Position numbers and translations under genes: made by a program
Part shown: in pieces, positions 7,101 through 14,448 of the stretch
Layout of the letters: each line of letters begins with the position of its first letter
How positions within the stretch are numbered: the first letter of the stretch is position 1
Notes under the pieces: generated by a model
What the model was told of the DNA's origin: nothing
The model's database searches: none
Seen by the model: only the letters and a program-made list of their open reading frames with translations
Source: Rhizobiaceae bacterium
GTDB lineage: Bacteria > Pseudomonadota > Alphaproteobacteria > Rhizobiales > Rhizobiaceae
Reading direction: 5' to 3'
Assembly (NCBI GenBank): GCA_025698895.1
Contig: JAILWO010000004.1
Span: 193,936 to 229,283, forward strand
DNA: 35,348 bases

Positions 7101-9515
7101 GCTGCGCGCCTCGGCGATGCGGGCGAGATCGGCCTCGATCTCCTGGCGCATCGACGCCCGGCCCTCGACGAGCTTGGCGAGATCCTCTTCCAGGAAGCGC
7201 GCCAGGCTCGCGCGCTCTTCGGCGACGCGGTCGGAGAAGCCGGTGGTCGCGTCCTCGACCGTCTTGCGCGCCTCGTCGAGCCTGGCGATGTCGTCGGCCA
7301 GGGCGGCTGCCACGGCCTGCCGGTCCTCGACCAGCCGGCGTGAATGATCGGCGATCGTCGCCTCGATGCCAGTGCGGCTCTCGCCGAGCCTGGCGAGGTC
7401 TTCCTCGAGCGCGGCGGACAGCGCCGTACGCGATTCCACCATCTTCTTGGCCTGCTGGTCGACGCGCGCGTCGATGCCGGCCGAAATGTCGGAGAGCTTC
7501 TTGAGGTCGGCCTCCAGCGAGGTCGCCAGTTCCGCACGGCCGGCGGCCAGGCGCCGGGTCAGGTCGCCCATCAGTTCCTCGACGCGCGTGTCGATGGCGC
7601 CGCGCTCGTCGGCGAGTTTCCTGAGGTCCTCGTCGAGAGCGGCCGAAAGCGAGCTGCGGCCTTCCTCGAGCTTGAAGGCGAAGCCGGAGATGCGGTCGTC
7701 GACCTTGTCGAACTCGGCATCGAGGGCGGCGGTGATCTGGTCGCGTCCGGCCGCGATGCGGGCGGCGAGGTCGGCCGCGCGCTCGTCGATCGCCTGTCCC
7801 GTCGAGGCGACCAGCCCGTTCATGTCCTCGGCGATCCGCGACCTGCCGAGATCGATCAGTCCGCTGATTTCCTCGCGGCCCTGGGTGAAGGCGGTCGCGA
7901 TGTCCTTGGCGCGCTCGACCAGCGTCTCGTTGATCTGGCGGGCGCGGGCCTCGAGCGCCGCGTTGAGCCGCTGCGTGCCGGTGTCGAGGGCCTGCGCGCG
8001 CGTCTCGAACTCGCCGATCAGCGCCTTGCCGCGCTCCGACAGCGTGCGTTCGATGTCGGCCATGCGGCTTTCGAATTCGCCGCTCAGCGAGGTGGTGGCG
8101 TTGCCGAGCACCGAGACGATGCCGCTGGTCTTCTCGTCCAGCATGCCCGACAGCTTGCGCGTGGCGTCGTCCGAGCTTTGCGTCAGCGTGGCGATGCGCG
8201 TGTCGAGAAGGCTGGCGAAAGCCTCGCCCGAGGTGGTGATGCGCTCGGAAATGCGGTCGATGCGCTCGTCGATCTCGCGATTGATGGCGGCGCCGTTGTC
8301 GCCGATGCGCGACACCAGCGTTTCGCCCGAATCCGAAAGCGTGGCGGTAAGCCGCGCCGAGGCCTCGACCACGTTCTGGCGGATCAGCTCGCTGGCGGCC
8401 GACAGCTCTTCCCTGAGCTGGTCATGTGCCGTGGTGATGGAGGCGCGAACGCGCTCGGCATGCGAGACGACCGAATCGCGCTCCACGCCGAGACCGTCGA
8501 CGAGCGTGCGGATGCGCGCCTCGTTCTCCGAATAGGCGCGCTCGAGCTCGTTGACCTCGGTGTGGACCAGGGTCTCCAGCTCGACGGCGCGCGCCAGCGT
8601 GCGCTCGATGCCGTCGCCCATCGCCGAAACCTCGCGGCGCACGGCCTGGCCGACCGTCGAGACCCGATCCAGCGCCAGATGCTCGGGCTCGGCCAGCCTG
8701 AAGGCGACCTCCGTCATCGACTGCGCGATCAGCCGCATTTCCTGCGCGCGCCTGACCATGACCGCGAAGGCCCAGATGGCCATGAGCGGCAGAACGATGC
8801 CGGCGAACAGCGCCAGCGCGCTGCCGGAGGCCGCAAGGTCGCCCGGCGTGCGGATCTGCCAGATGTCCGGAGCAAGACGGGCATCGGCGAAAGCGATCGC
8901 GGCGGCCACCCACGCAAGGCTGAACAGCGCCGCCACCCAGTAGGCGGTCCTCGGCGCCCGCCGCCCCATCTGCTGGATCAGCGTGCGATAGTCCTTCTGG
9001 CGGTCGTCATTGGCGGGCGCCAGTCCGGATGCCCGCGGCGGCGTGGGGTCGACGGGCCTGAGCGTCGGCTCGACGGTCGCGGAGGGCTCGTTGGCGGCGG
9101 TCTCCTTCCTGGTCGCCGGTTCGGCCTTGGCCACCGGCTCGGCCCTTCCGACCTGGGGCGCTGCCCCCTCGGCCGGCTTTTCGGCCCTGGACGCGCCGGA
9201 AGCGGCGGCGGTCGCGCCCGCCGTGGCGACAGTGGGCGTCACGGGCATATCGGCGACCGCCGTGCCTGCCGGCTGCGGCTCGACCGGCATGTCTTCACCG
9301 GCTTCGGACGCGGACGACGAACTCTCGCGTGCGAGTTCGCTGGCGGCCTCGGCGATCTGCGCCTCGAGGTCCTCCATCGATGCCGCGATGTCGAGATCGT
9401 CGTCCAGATCGTCCTGTCCGAGATCGACATCGGCGAGATCGAGGTTCAGCGCCTCCTCAAGCTCCTTGTCGACGTCCTGCTCGAGATCCTTGGCCGAGGT
9501 GGTGTTGCGTGCCAT
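4116..9515 (-). CDS. rgsE: Giant apolipoprotein-like repeat membrane protein, GPR/RgsE polar growth family
   Basis: A 1799-residue protein resembling GPR (growth pole ring) of Agrobacterium and RgsE of Sinorhizobium, which form a ring at the growing pole and are needed for unipolar growth. Seen in order: an acidic N-terminus (residues 1-60, with repeated LD and DD); an Ala/Pro-rich linker to about 170; two hydrophobic helices at about 188-207 and 229-252; a helical region to about 1640 with almost no Cys or Trp; a Pro-rich linker; and a compact C-terminal domain of about 110 residues containing LWERYHRGERNIFTRRLY and YLTSDTGKVYTMLAHASGRL. Residues 624-926 are a run of 36-residue repeats, and 1087-1144 are two nearly identical 29-residue repeats. 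The start is an ATG at 9515 with AGGG upstream. Several long plus-strand frames across the gene are codon-bias shadows. The family assignment rests on architecture and size; the Agrobacterium protein is somewhat longer. Confidence 0.82.
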   Translation of the reverse strand: MARNTTSAKDLEQDVDKELEEALNLDLADVDLGQDDLDDDLDIAASMEDLEAQIAEAASELARESSSSASEAGEDMPVEPQPAGTAVADMPVTPTVATAGATAAASGASRAEKPAEGAAPQVGRAEPVAKAEPATRKETAANEPSATVEPTLRPVDPTPPRASGLAPANDDRQKDYRTLIQQMGRRAPRTAYWVAALFSLAWVAAAIAFADARLAPDIWQIRTPGDLAASGSALALFAGIVLPLMAIWAFAVMVRRAQEMRLIAQSMTEVAFRLAEPEHLALDRVSTVGQAVRREVSAMGDGIERTLARAVELETLVHTEVNELERAYSENEARIRTLVDGLGVERDSVVSHAERVRASITTAHDQLREELSAASELIRQNVVEASARLTATLSDSGETLVSRIGDNGAAINREIDERIDRISERITTSGEAFASLLDTRIATLTQSSDDATRKLSGMLDEKTSGIVSVLGNATTSLSGEFESRMADIERTLSERGKALIGEFETRAQALDTGTQRLNAALEARARQINETLVERAKDIATAFTQGREEISGLIDLGRSRIAEDMNGLVASTGQAIDERAADLAARIAAGRDQITAALDAEFDKVDDRISGFAFKLEEGRSSLSAALDEDLRKLADERGAIDTRVEELMGDLTRRLAAGRAELATSLEADLKKLSDISAGIDARVDQQAKKMVESRTALSAALEEDLARLGESRTGIEATIADHSRRLVEDRQAVAAALADDIARLDEARKTVEDATTGFSDRVAEERASLARFLEEDLAKLVEGRASMRQEIEADLARIAEARSGIEDVVSSHVKAISGARDEVIATLEADMARIGDAVRQQVGAYEEGRGRISSALEDDLAKLAETRAQIDDIVTSHVGKLAEGRAFLTGALDDDLRKLTEARAEIDRAVTDHIQRIADGRGEVTAGIAAEIDRIEEAFQRQTGVIEERTGTMERALSVGVDNVRSVLESTAVTVAGSLRDKVMEVTAALSTEAGRAFDDADERIARRVDMTSEILQLRTADIARTFDDADQQIAERVEAAGQSLSARAADFTRTFEGVDESLASRLADLDQRLAERQARIVASFDEAGGALAAKAEERAAAIAARAGEVAATFDEAGGALAAKAEERAAAIAARAGEVAAAFDEVDQRIIQRTHQTSAELDARAGAIEAALDNIEQRLGDGASSVVSRVGSQIADAETRLAQGAETIGQRLIEQVQKADEDLRERASAIAETFSAVNSHIGQRTTDAARTLAERTQELNSMLAERSAQIAAILDEQAKPLVERFAASGGELQKSLEEATHHATERLRTENTELVNALANRTAETLTAVESVQNNLSESVSALIDRLSASNSKLAGLIESASENLSGIDERLAGTTQSFADTASKAAETFSSSARLIDANAGRLTELSSSTLKEIAHIASRFDEHSRMLSSASDLLGSAQSTLSNTLDGRQSALEELAVGLVRKSEEIEKTMRSFEGLVSDTIEKAEGKTKESTERIRAAMAEVIDTASQRFADATSEIRKTASAIRAELDQTRAELKRGVLDMPEEAKESTTAMRRAVSEQIRALKELSDIVAKSGRMFDVAEPAPRPEPARVEPARPEPYRAPAVAEAPARPAPAHSAPRPAETPIRGSLDAAPAPQAAAPGGAATGGWVRDLLRGASRDEEAGAITPSGGKPTQAERSPLHVVESLNSLSVDIARAIDHEASVELWERYHRGERNIFTRRLYTLKGQQTFDEISRKYKADREFRSAVDRYCDDFEKLLKDVARNDRDGIMSQTYLTSDTGKVYTMLAHASGRLR
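6084..6257 (-). repeat. Two near-identical 29-residue tandem repeats
   Basis: Residues 1087-1115 and 1116-1144 of the GPR-like protein (plus-strand 6171-6257 and 6084-6170) are identical at 28 of 29 positions. Each starts FDEAGGALAAKAEER. At the DNA level ten codons differ silently and only one differs in meaning. Confidence 0.9.
6738..7646 (-). repeat. Tandem 36-residue helical repeats in the GPR-like protein
   Basis: Residues 624-926 divide into successive units of 40, 36, 36, 36, 18, 36, 29, 36 and 36 residues, each opening with a version of AALEEDLAKL and most closing with a version of EGRxxL. The half-length 18 unit and the 29 unit look like partial losses or gains of a helix pair. The period is roughly ten helical turns, compatible with apolipoprotein-like amphipathic helices. 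Confidence 0.8.
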
Positions 9516-9827
9516 GCCGACTTTACCCTGTACTTGTCGTGCGCGGGCCAGTCCGGAAACACGCTCCGGTGGCCCCCGTGCGAGGCATCATTGGTCAAGC
9601 GTATCGTAGTGGCACACCGTCGCAAAGGAAACACGCGAACCGGCCGAAGGGTAAAAGTTTAAACATAAGGTTAACGCTGAATGGGGCAGGCCGGAAAAAC
9701 CCGAACGAATCCGTGCAGTTTCGGGTAAGGAGCGTTAACGGAAGACAGCCGGCCGCGGGATGCCGATTGACAGGCGCATGCGCCCGGCCAATCCTTGCCG
9801 GCAAACTGTGCCAGATCCGGGCGCCGC
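9516..9827. promoter_or_regulatory. Divergent intergenic region between the GPR-like gene and the DUF2853-like gene
   Basis: 312 bases without a gene. The stretch around 9650-9680 is markedly A+T-rich against the local background. It contains TTAA at 9659-9662 and TTAA at 9671-9674, 8 bases apart; read on the minus strand the second is TTAACCTT, close to the CtrA half-site TTAACCAT. Canonical CtrA sites have 7 bases between the two TTAA elements, so this is a near match only. Another GTTAAC lies at about 9734-9739. No convincing sigma-70 promoter could be fixed by eye. Confidence 0.45.
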
Positions 9828-10148
9828 ATGGCCGATCCAGCCGACTACCTGCCAGACATAAGGCGCTACGACGCGCTGGCCGACGCCGCGATCGTGGAAA
9901 GGATCGTTAAATATCTGGGCGTGGCGCTTCACAACCGCGATTCGTCGCTGGTGGCGTGCACGGACGAAAAGGAGGTGGCGCGCGTCGCCGAACGCTGGTG
10001 CGAGCGCAAGCTCGGCGTACATGACCAGAGGCGCAACGAGACCGCGGTGCGGATGGTCTGCGAGACGATGGCGGGCGAACGCGCAAAATCGCGCGTGACG
10101 TTCTATTATCTTGTCGCCAAGCAGCTTGATCGCCTCGAAGCGATCTGA
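9828..10148 (+). CDS. Small DUF2853-like protein
   Basis: A 106-residue soluble protein with no signal peptide or membrane helix. It contains the pattern I associate with DUF2853: a helical start (YLPDIRRY), then IVKYLGVALHNRDSSLVACTD, a basic helix WCERKLG, and a C-terminal SRVTFYYLVAKQLDRL. Function is unknown for this family. The ATG at 9828 is preferred because the family-like sequence begins there; the frame is open 33 bases further upstream from a weaker position. The gene stands alone between the regulatory gap and thyA, 111 bases upstream of the latter. The family name comes from memory of the motif, not a search. Confidence 0.75.
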   Translation: MADPADYLPDIRRYDALADAAIVERIVKYLGVALHNRDSSLVACTDEKEVARVAERWCERKLGVHDQRRNETAVRMVCETMAGERAKSRVTFYYLVAKQLDRLEAI

Positions 10149-10259
10149 AATGGCGCCGAGGCACGGCGGACGGATCGGCCCCTGATTTCCACAGGCACGA
10201 CGATTGTTCCCGTCGCCCGATTGTCGTCTATGCTGCCGGAAAGCGAGAATCGGTCCGAC

Positions 10260-11153
10260 ATGCGCCATCCCGAGCGGCAATATCTTGATCTGATGTCCGA
10301 CATCATGTCGAGCGGCGACCGCCGCATCGACCGCACCGGGGTGGGCACGCTGTCGCTGTTCGGCGCGATGGCGCGTTTTTCCCTGCGCGACGGCGTGGCG
10401 CCGATCCTGACGACCAAGCGCGTCTACTGGAAGACTGCTGTCAAGGAGATGCTCTGGTTCCTCACAGGTGGCACGAACATCCGCCCGCTACTGGCCGAAA
10501 ACGTTCGCATATGGAGCGACTGGCCGCTGGCGCGTTATCGCCAGGCCACCGGCGAGGCGATTTCGCAGGAAGCCTTCGAGAAGCGCATTCTCGACGACGC
10601 CGACTTCGCGGCGCGGTGGGGCGAGCTCGGTCCGGTCTACGGCAAGCAGTGGCGGCGATGGGTCGGGCCCGACGGGCGCGAGCACGACCAGATCGCCGCG
10701 CTGGTCGACACGCTGCGCACCAACCCGGCCAGCCGGCGCATGCTGTTCCACGGCTGGAACGTGGCGGAACTCGGCGACATGGCCCTGCCGCCATGCCATC
10801 TGCTCTACCAGTACCATGTCGCCGATGGGCGGCTGTCCTGCCTGCTCTACCAGCGTTCGGTGGACGTCATGCTTGGCCTGCCGTTCAACCTGGTGGGGGC
10901 GACGGCGCTGCTGATGATGCTGGCCCAGCAGGCCGGGCTGGAGCCGGGCGAGCTGGTGTGGGTCGGCGGCGACGTGCATCTTTATCTCAACCATCTCGAC
11001 CAGGCGCGGGAACAGCTTTCACGCGAGCCGCGGCCGCTGCCGATCATGCGGCTGGTGCGAAAGCCCGATTCGATCGACGGCTACCGGATCGGGGATTTCG
11101 AGGTCGAGGGCTACGAACCGCACGCCGCCATTCAGGCCGAGGTGGCCGTGTAG
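10260..11153 (+). CDS. thyA: Thymidylate synthase
   Basis: Converts dUMP to dTMP using 5,10-methylene-tetrahydrofolate, producing dihydrofolate that the folA product (about 1.5 kb downstream) must re-reduce. The 297-residue product has the family's landmarks: RIDRTGVGTLSLFG near the N-terminus (phosphate-binding Arg), the TTKRVYWK segment, the catalytic cysteine in LPPCH (Cys179), QRSVDVMLGLPFN, and GDVHLYLNHLDQ. It carries the insertion between the FLTGGTN and RWGELGPVYGKQWR segments common in longer ThyA forms. The start at 10260 gives MRHPERQYLDLM, matching where ThyA proteins normally begin; an in-frame ATG at 10230 is possible but adds ten residues without family support. The 3' end overlaps the 3' end of selO on the opposite strand by 22 bases. 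Confidence 0.97.
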   Translation: MRHPERQYLDLMSDIMSSGDRRIDRTGVGTLSLFGAMARFSLRDGVAPILTTKRVYWKTAVKEMLWFLTGGTNIRPLLAENVRIWSDWPLARYRQATGEAISQEAFEKRILDDADFAARWGELGPVYGKQWRRWVGPDGREHDQIAALVDTLRTNPASRRMLFHGWNVAELGDMALPPCHLLYQYHVADGRLSCLLYQRSVDVMLGLPFNLVGATALLMMLAQQAGLEPGELVWVGGDVHLYLNHLDQAREQLSREPRPLPIMRLVRKPDSIDGYRIGDFEVEGYEPHAAIQAEVAV

Positions 11154-12556
11154 GCCTCCTTCATGCCGGCGATCGCGGCCAGCTTGGCCTCCAAGGCGGT
11201 CCAGTCGTCATGGGCAGCGATCCGGTCCCAGATCGCCTCGACCTCGTCGACGAGCATGGTGCAGGGTGCGGCCCCGCCGAAATAGGGGCGATCCGGCGCG
11301 ATCCGCAGGTCGGGGCCATAGGGCGAAAAAGCCTGCCGGACCGGGGCGAACGCCTCCGAGGCGTACCGTTCCGCCTCGGGGCCGGCCGCCGCGCGCGCCT
11401 CGCTGGCCGGGCCGCCGAACCAGTCGAAGAAGAACTGCTCGAACGGCATCTGGCTGTCGATCAGGAATTTCCATACCGCGCCGACCAGACGGGCGTCGGC
11501 CTCCGAGCCTGCCGAGGCAAGGCCCAGGCGCCGCCGCATCGCGGCGTCGAACTCGGCCCGGAAGACGGGCTCGAAGCCGCGCAGCGCTTCCTCCAGCCGC
11601 TCCTGCGCCACCAGCGGAAGCAGGCATTCGGCCAGCCGCGTCATGTTCCACAGCAGCGTGTCGGGCTGCCGGCCATAGGCGTAGAGGCCGGTCTGGTCGA
11701 AATAGGCGGCGGTGAATTTCGGATCGAGCACCGGCAGGAAGCGCCACGGGCCGTAGTCGAAGCTTTCGCCGGTGATGTTGATGTTGTCGGTATTTAGCAC
11801 GCCATGCACGAAACCGGCCATCATCCAGGCCGCGCCGGTGCGCGCCACGCGGCGCCCGACCGCCTCGAGGAAGGCGACGGCCCTTTCGGCCTCGTCCTCG
11901 CGACGCGCCTCCGGCAGATAGTGCTCGACGCAATGGGAGAGCAGTTTCGAGATGTTGGCCACCTCGTCCAGGAAGCGCAGCCGCTGGAAGGAGCCGATGC
12001 GGATATGGGAATGGCTGAGCCGCACAAGCACGGCCGAACGGGTCGGCGAGGGCTCGTCGCCGCGCCACAATTCCTCGCCCGTCTCGATCAGCGAGAAGGA
12101 TTTCGACGTGTCGACGCCCAGTGCCTCCAGCATGGAGGTCGCCAGCACTTCGCGCACGCCGCCCTTGAGCGTCAGGCGGCCGTCGCCGTCGCGCGACCAC
12201 GGCGTCTGGCCGCTGCCCTTGGTGCCGAGATCGAGCAGCCGGCCGGCATCGTCGCGGAGCTGCGCGAAGAGGAAGCCGCGCCCGTCGCCGATATCGGGAT
12301 TGTAGACGCGGAACTGGTGGCCGTGATAGCGCAGCGCCAGCGGCATCTCGAGAGCGCCGGGCAGGGGCTTGAAACGGCCGAAATGGTCGATCCACTCCTT
12401 GTCGGTCAGGTCACCGAGGCCGACTTTCGCGTCCCAGACACGATCGCGATGGCGCAGGACGTGTTTCGGGAAGACGGCCGGACGCACGGCGTCGTAGAAG
12501 TCTGGTCCAAGCCGGGTATGGACGGTGGTGGGCGCGTAATTGGGAGAAAAGGGCAT
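11132..12556 (-). CDS. selO: Protein adenylyltransferase SelO (YdiU/UPF0061)
   Basis: Pseudokinase-fold enzyme that transfers AMP from ATP to Ser, Thr or Tyr of target proteins and is linked to oxidative stress in E. coli. The 474-residue length matches bacterial SelO. Visible motifs: ALRYHGHQF and NPDIGDGRGFLFAQL near the N-terminus; GTKGSGQTPWSRDGDGRLTL with the nucleotide-binding Lys113; GVREVLATSMLEALGV; HGVLNTDNINI with Asp257 and Asn258; and DYGP with Asp267, the expected metal and catalytic residues. No selenocysteine signature is evident at the C-terminus (ends AYTATSA), as in other short bacterial forms. An AAGG site lies 8 bases before the ATG. The gene sits between thyA and folA on the opposite strand, with a 22-base tail overlap with thyA and only 63 bases to the divergent folA start. 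Confidence 0.95.
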   Translation of the reverse strand: MPFSPNYAPTTVHTRLGPDFYDAVRPAVFPKHVLRHRDRVWDAKVGLGDLTDKEWIDHFGRFKPLPGALEMPLALRYHGHQFRVYNPDIGDGRGFLFAQLRDDAGRLLDLGTKGSGQTPWSRDGDGRLTLKGGVREVLATSMLEALGVDTSKSFSLIETGEELWRGDEPSPTRSAVLVRLSHSHIRIGSFQRLRFLDEVANISKLLSHCVEHYLPEARREDEAERAVAFLEAVGRRVARTGAAWMMAGFVHGVLNTDNINITGESFDYGPWRFLPVLDPKFTAAYFDQTGLYAYGRQPDTLLWNMTRLAECLLPLVAQERLEEALRGFEPVFRAEFDAAMRRRLGLASAGSEADARLVGAVWKFLIDSQMPFEQFFFDWFGGPASEARAAAGPEAERYASEAFAPVRQAFSPYGPDLRIAPDRPYFGGAAPCTMLVDEVEAIWDRIAAHDDWTALEAKLAAIAGMKEAYTATSA

Positions 12557-12619
12557 GCCCGAGCCTTACACCGCCAACCTTGCCCGGGTAAATGTCGGTT
12601 CGCGGATCGAGGGTCGCTC

Positions 12620-13132
12620 ATGGACATCGTCATAGTCGTTGCCGTTGCCAGAAACTGCGTCATCGGTCACGAAGGCGGCCTGCCCTGGAGGCTGTCGACC
12701 GACCTCAAGCGCTTCAAGGAGACCACCATGGGCAGCGCCGTCATCATGGGCCGCACGACCTATGAGGGGATCGGCAAGCCGCTGCCCGGCCGGCTGAACA
12801 TCATCGTCACCCGGAACCGGAACTGGAGCGCGGAAGGCGTGGATGTCGCCCATTCGCTGGAGGAGGCGATCGCCCTGGCCGAAGCCCATGCCGGCACGAT
12901 GAGCGGTCCGTCGGCCGCCTTCATCATCGGCGGTGGAAAGATTTTCGAGCAGGCGCTGGATCTGGCCGACCGTCTCGACGTCACTCATGTCGAGGCCGAA
13001 CCCGAGGGCGATACCTATTTCCCCGCCATCGACCCGTCGGTGTGGCGCCCGGTCGCTTCGAGCGACTATCCCGCGGGCGAGCGCGACAGCCATCCGACCC
13101 GGCACGTGATCTACGAACGGATCACGCCATGA
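12620..13132 (+). CDS. folA: Dihydrofolate reductase
   Basis: NADPH-dependent reduction of dihydrofolate to tetrahydrofolate, closing the cycle opened by thymidylate synthase. The 170-residue product shows the DHFR pattern: VAVARNCVIG, then LPWRLSTDLKRFKETTMG with the substrate-contacting acidic and aromatic positions, VIMGRTTYEGIGKPLPGRLNIIVTR for NADPH binding, FIIGGGKIF, and a C-terminal TYFPAID segment. GAGGG lies 6 bases before the ATG, which fixes the start; the frame is open far upstream but that region is the selO gene in antisense. Together with thyA upstream and folPBK 11 kb downstream, this gives the window most of the tetrahydrofolate pathway. Confidence 0.96.
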   Translation: MDIVIVVAVARNCVIGHEGGLPWRLSTDLKRFKETTMGSAVIMGRTTYEGIGKPLPGRLNIIVTRNRNWSAEGVDVAHSLEEAIALAEAHAGTMSGPSAAFIIGGGKIFEQALDLADRLDVTHVEAEPEGDTYFPAIDPSVWRPVASSDYPAGERDSHPTRHVIYERITP

Positions 13133-13305
13133 TAAAGTCTTGTTACGCATACAGTGGTTTGCGTGAGCAAATTCGCTTGATGAGGCGGCTCGCGCGTTGA
13201 AACGCCTGGCCGTCATGCCTATAACCGGACGACTGCGCCCGTGGGAGGCGCGCGGAGGAGCGGGGCGCCGAGCGCCGGGGTTCTCCGGAAAACACTGAGG
13301 AAACC

Positions 13306-14448
13306 ATGCCCTGGAACAATCAGAGCGGCAGCGGCGGTCCCTGGGGGGGCGGCGGCGGTAATGGCGGCGGCCCATGGGGCCAGGGGCCACGCGGCCCGGG
13401 CGGGCCCGGCGGTCCGCAGGGTCCGGCCCCGGACCTGGAGGAGATCATCCGGCGCGGCCAGGATCGCCTGCGGCGCGCGATGCCGGGCGGCGGCGGCATG
13501 AATCCCGCCTTTCTGGGGTTGATCGCGATCGCGCTGGTCGGGCTCTGGGTCTTCCAGGCGATCTACACCGTGCAGCCGGACGAGCTGGCGGTCGAACTGC
13601 GCTTCGGAAAGCCCAAGGCCGAGCTGTCCGAGCCGGGACTTCATTTCCACTGGTGGCCGGTCGAAACGGTCGAGAAGGCCAATGTCGCCGAGAAGCTGAT
13701 CGACATCGGCGAGATACGCTCGGGATCGTCCTCCGGCCTCATGCTTTCGGGCGACCAGAACATCGTCGACGTGAAATTCTCCGTGGCCTATCAGGTCGCC
13801 GATCCGAGCGCCTATCTGTTCAACGTGGCAAGCCCCGACGAGATGGTGCGTCAGATCGCCGAAAGCGCCATGCGCGAGGCCGTCGGGCGGCGTCCGGCGC
13901 AGGACATTTTCCGCGACGACCGCCAGGGCATCGCCGAGGACGTGCGCCAGATCATGCAAGGCACGCTCGACGAATATGGCGCGGGCCTCGCGATCAACGC
14001 GATTTCCATCGAGGACGCCGCGCCGCCGCGCGAAGTGGCCGATGCCTTCGACGAGGTCCAGCGCGCCGAACAGGACGAGGACCGTTTCGTCGAGGAATCG
14101 AACCAGTATTCCAACCAGCAGCTTGGCCAGGCCCGAGGCGAGGCGGCCGAGATCCGCGAAGCCGCCGCCGCCTACAAGACCCGGGTTGTCCAGGAGGCGC
14201 AGGGTGAGGCGCAGCGCTTCATCTCGGTCTACGAGGAATATGCCAAGGCGCCCGAAGTGACGCGCAAGCGCCTGTTCCTGGAGACGATGGAAGCGGTGCT
14301 GCGCGATTCGGAGAAGGTCATCGTGGAACAGCAGAACGGCCAGGGCGTCGTGCCCTACCTGCCGCTGCCCGAACTTCGGAACCGCCGCCAGCAGACGTCG
14401 GGCCGGCAGTCGGTCACGACCGGCTCGACGACGGGAGGGGACAACTGA
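13306..14448 (+). CDS. hflK: FtsH protease modulator HflK
   Basis: Membrane-anchored SPFH/band-7 protein that, with HflC, forms a large cage around the FtsH protease and restrains its action on membrane proteins. The 380 residues begin with a Gly/Pro-rich, low-complexity tail (about 7-42). A single membrane helix follows at about 66-88 (NPAFLGLIAIALVGLWVFQAIY), then the SPFH domain (QPDELAVELRFGKP, GLHFHWWPVETVEK) and long helices ending in a Gln/Ser/Thr-rich tail. GAGGAAA just before the ATG supports the start. The stop overlaps the hflC start (TGATG), so the two are translationally coupled. The 173 bases between folA and this gene probably hold the promoter, but no clear boxes can be named. 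Confidence 0.96.
   Translation: MPWNNQSGSGGPWGGGGGNGGGPWGQGPRGPGGPGGPQGPAPDLEEIIRRGQDRLRRAMPGGGGMNPAFLGLIAIALVGLWVFQAIYTVQPDELAVELRFGKPKAELSEPGLHFHWWPVETVEKANVAEKLIDIGEIRSGSSSGLMLSGDQNIVDVKFSVAYQVADPSAYLFNVASPDEMVRQIAESAMREAVGRRPAQDIFRDDRQGIAEDVRQIMQGTLDEYGAGLAINAISIEDAAPPREVADAFDEVQRAEQDEDRFVEESNQYSNQQLGQARGEAAEIREAAAAYKTRVVQEAQGEAQRFISVYEEYAKAPEVTRKRLFLETMEAVLRDSEKVIVEQQNGQGVVPYLPLPELRNRRQQTSGRQSVTTGSTTGGDN

Noticed and set aside
7344-9662. A long plus-strand frame of 772 codons opposite the giant gene, with others at 4786-6687 and 5235-7343
   Set aside because: The repeat composition of the minus-strand gene keeps opposite frames open. The plus-strand products have no recognisable domain, and the minus-strand frame is continuous with conserved ends.
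10149-10259. Possible leader regulation before thyA
   Set aside because: No inverted repeat, riboswitch fold or clear promoter pair could be found in these 111 bases.
13313-13430. GGC-rich run at the start of hflK as a microsatellite or repeat element
   Set aside because: It encodes the Gly/Pro-rich N-terminal tail normal for HflK.
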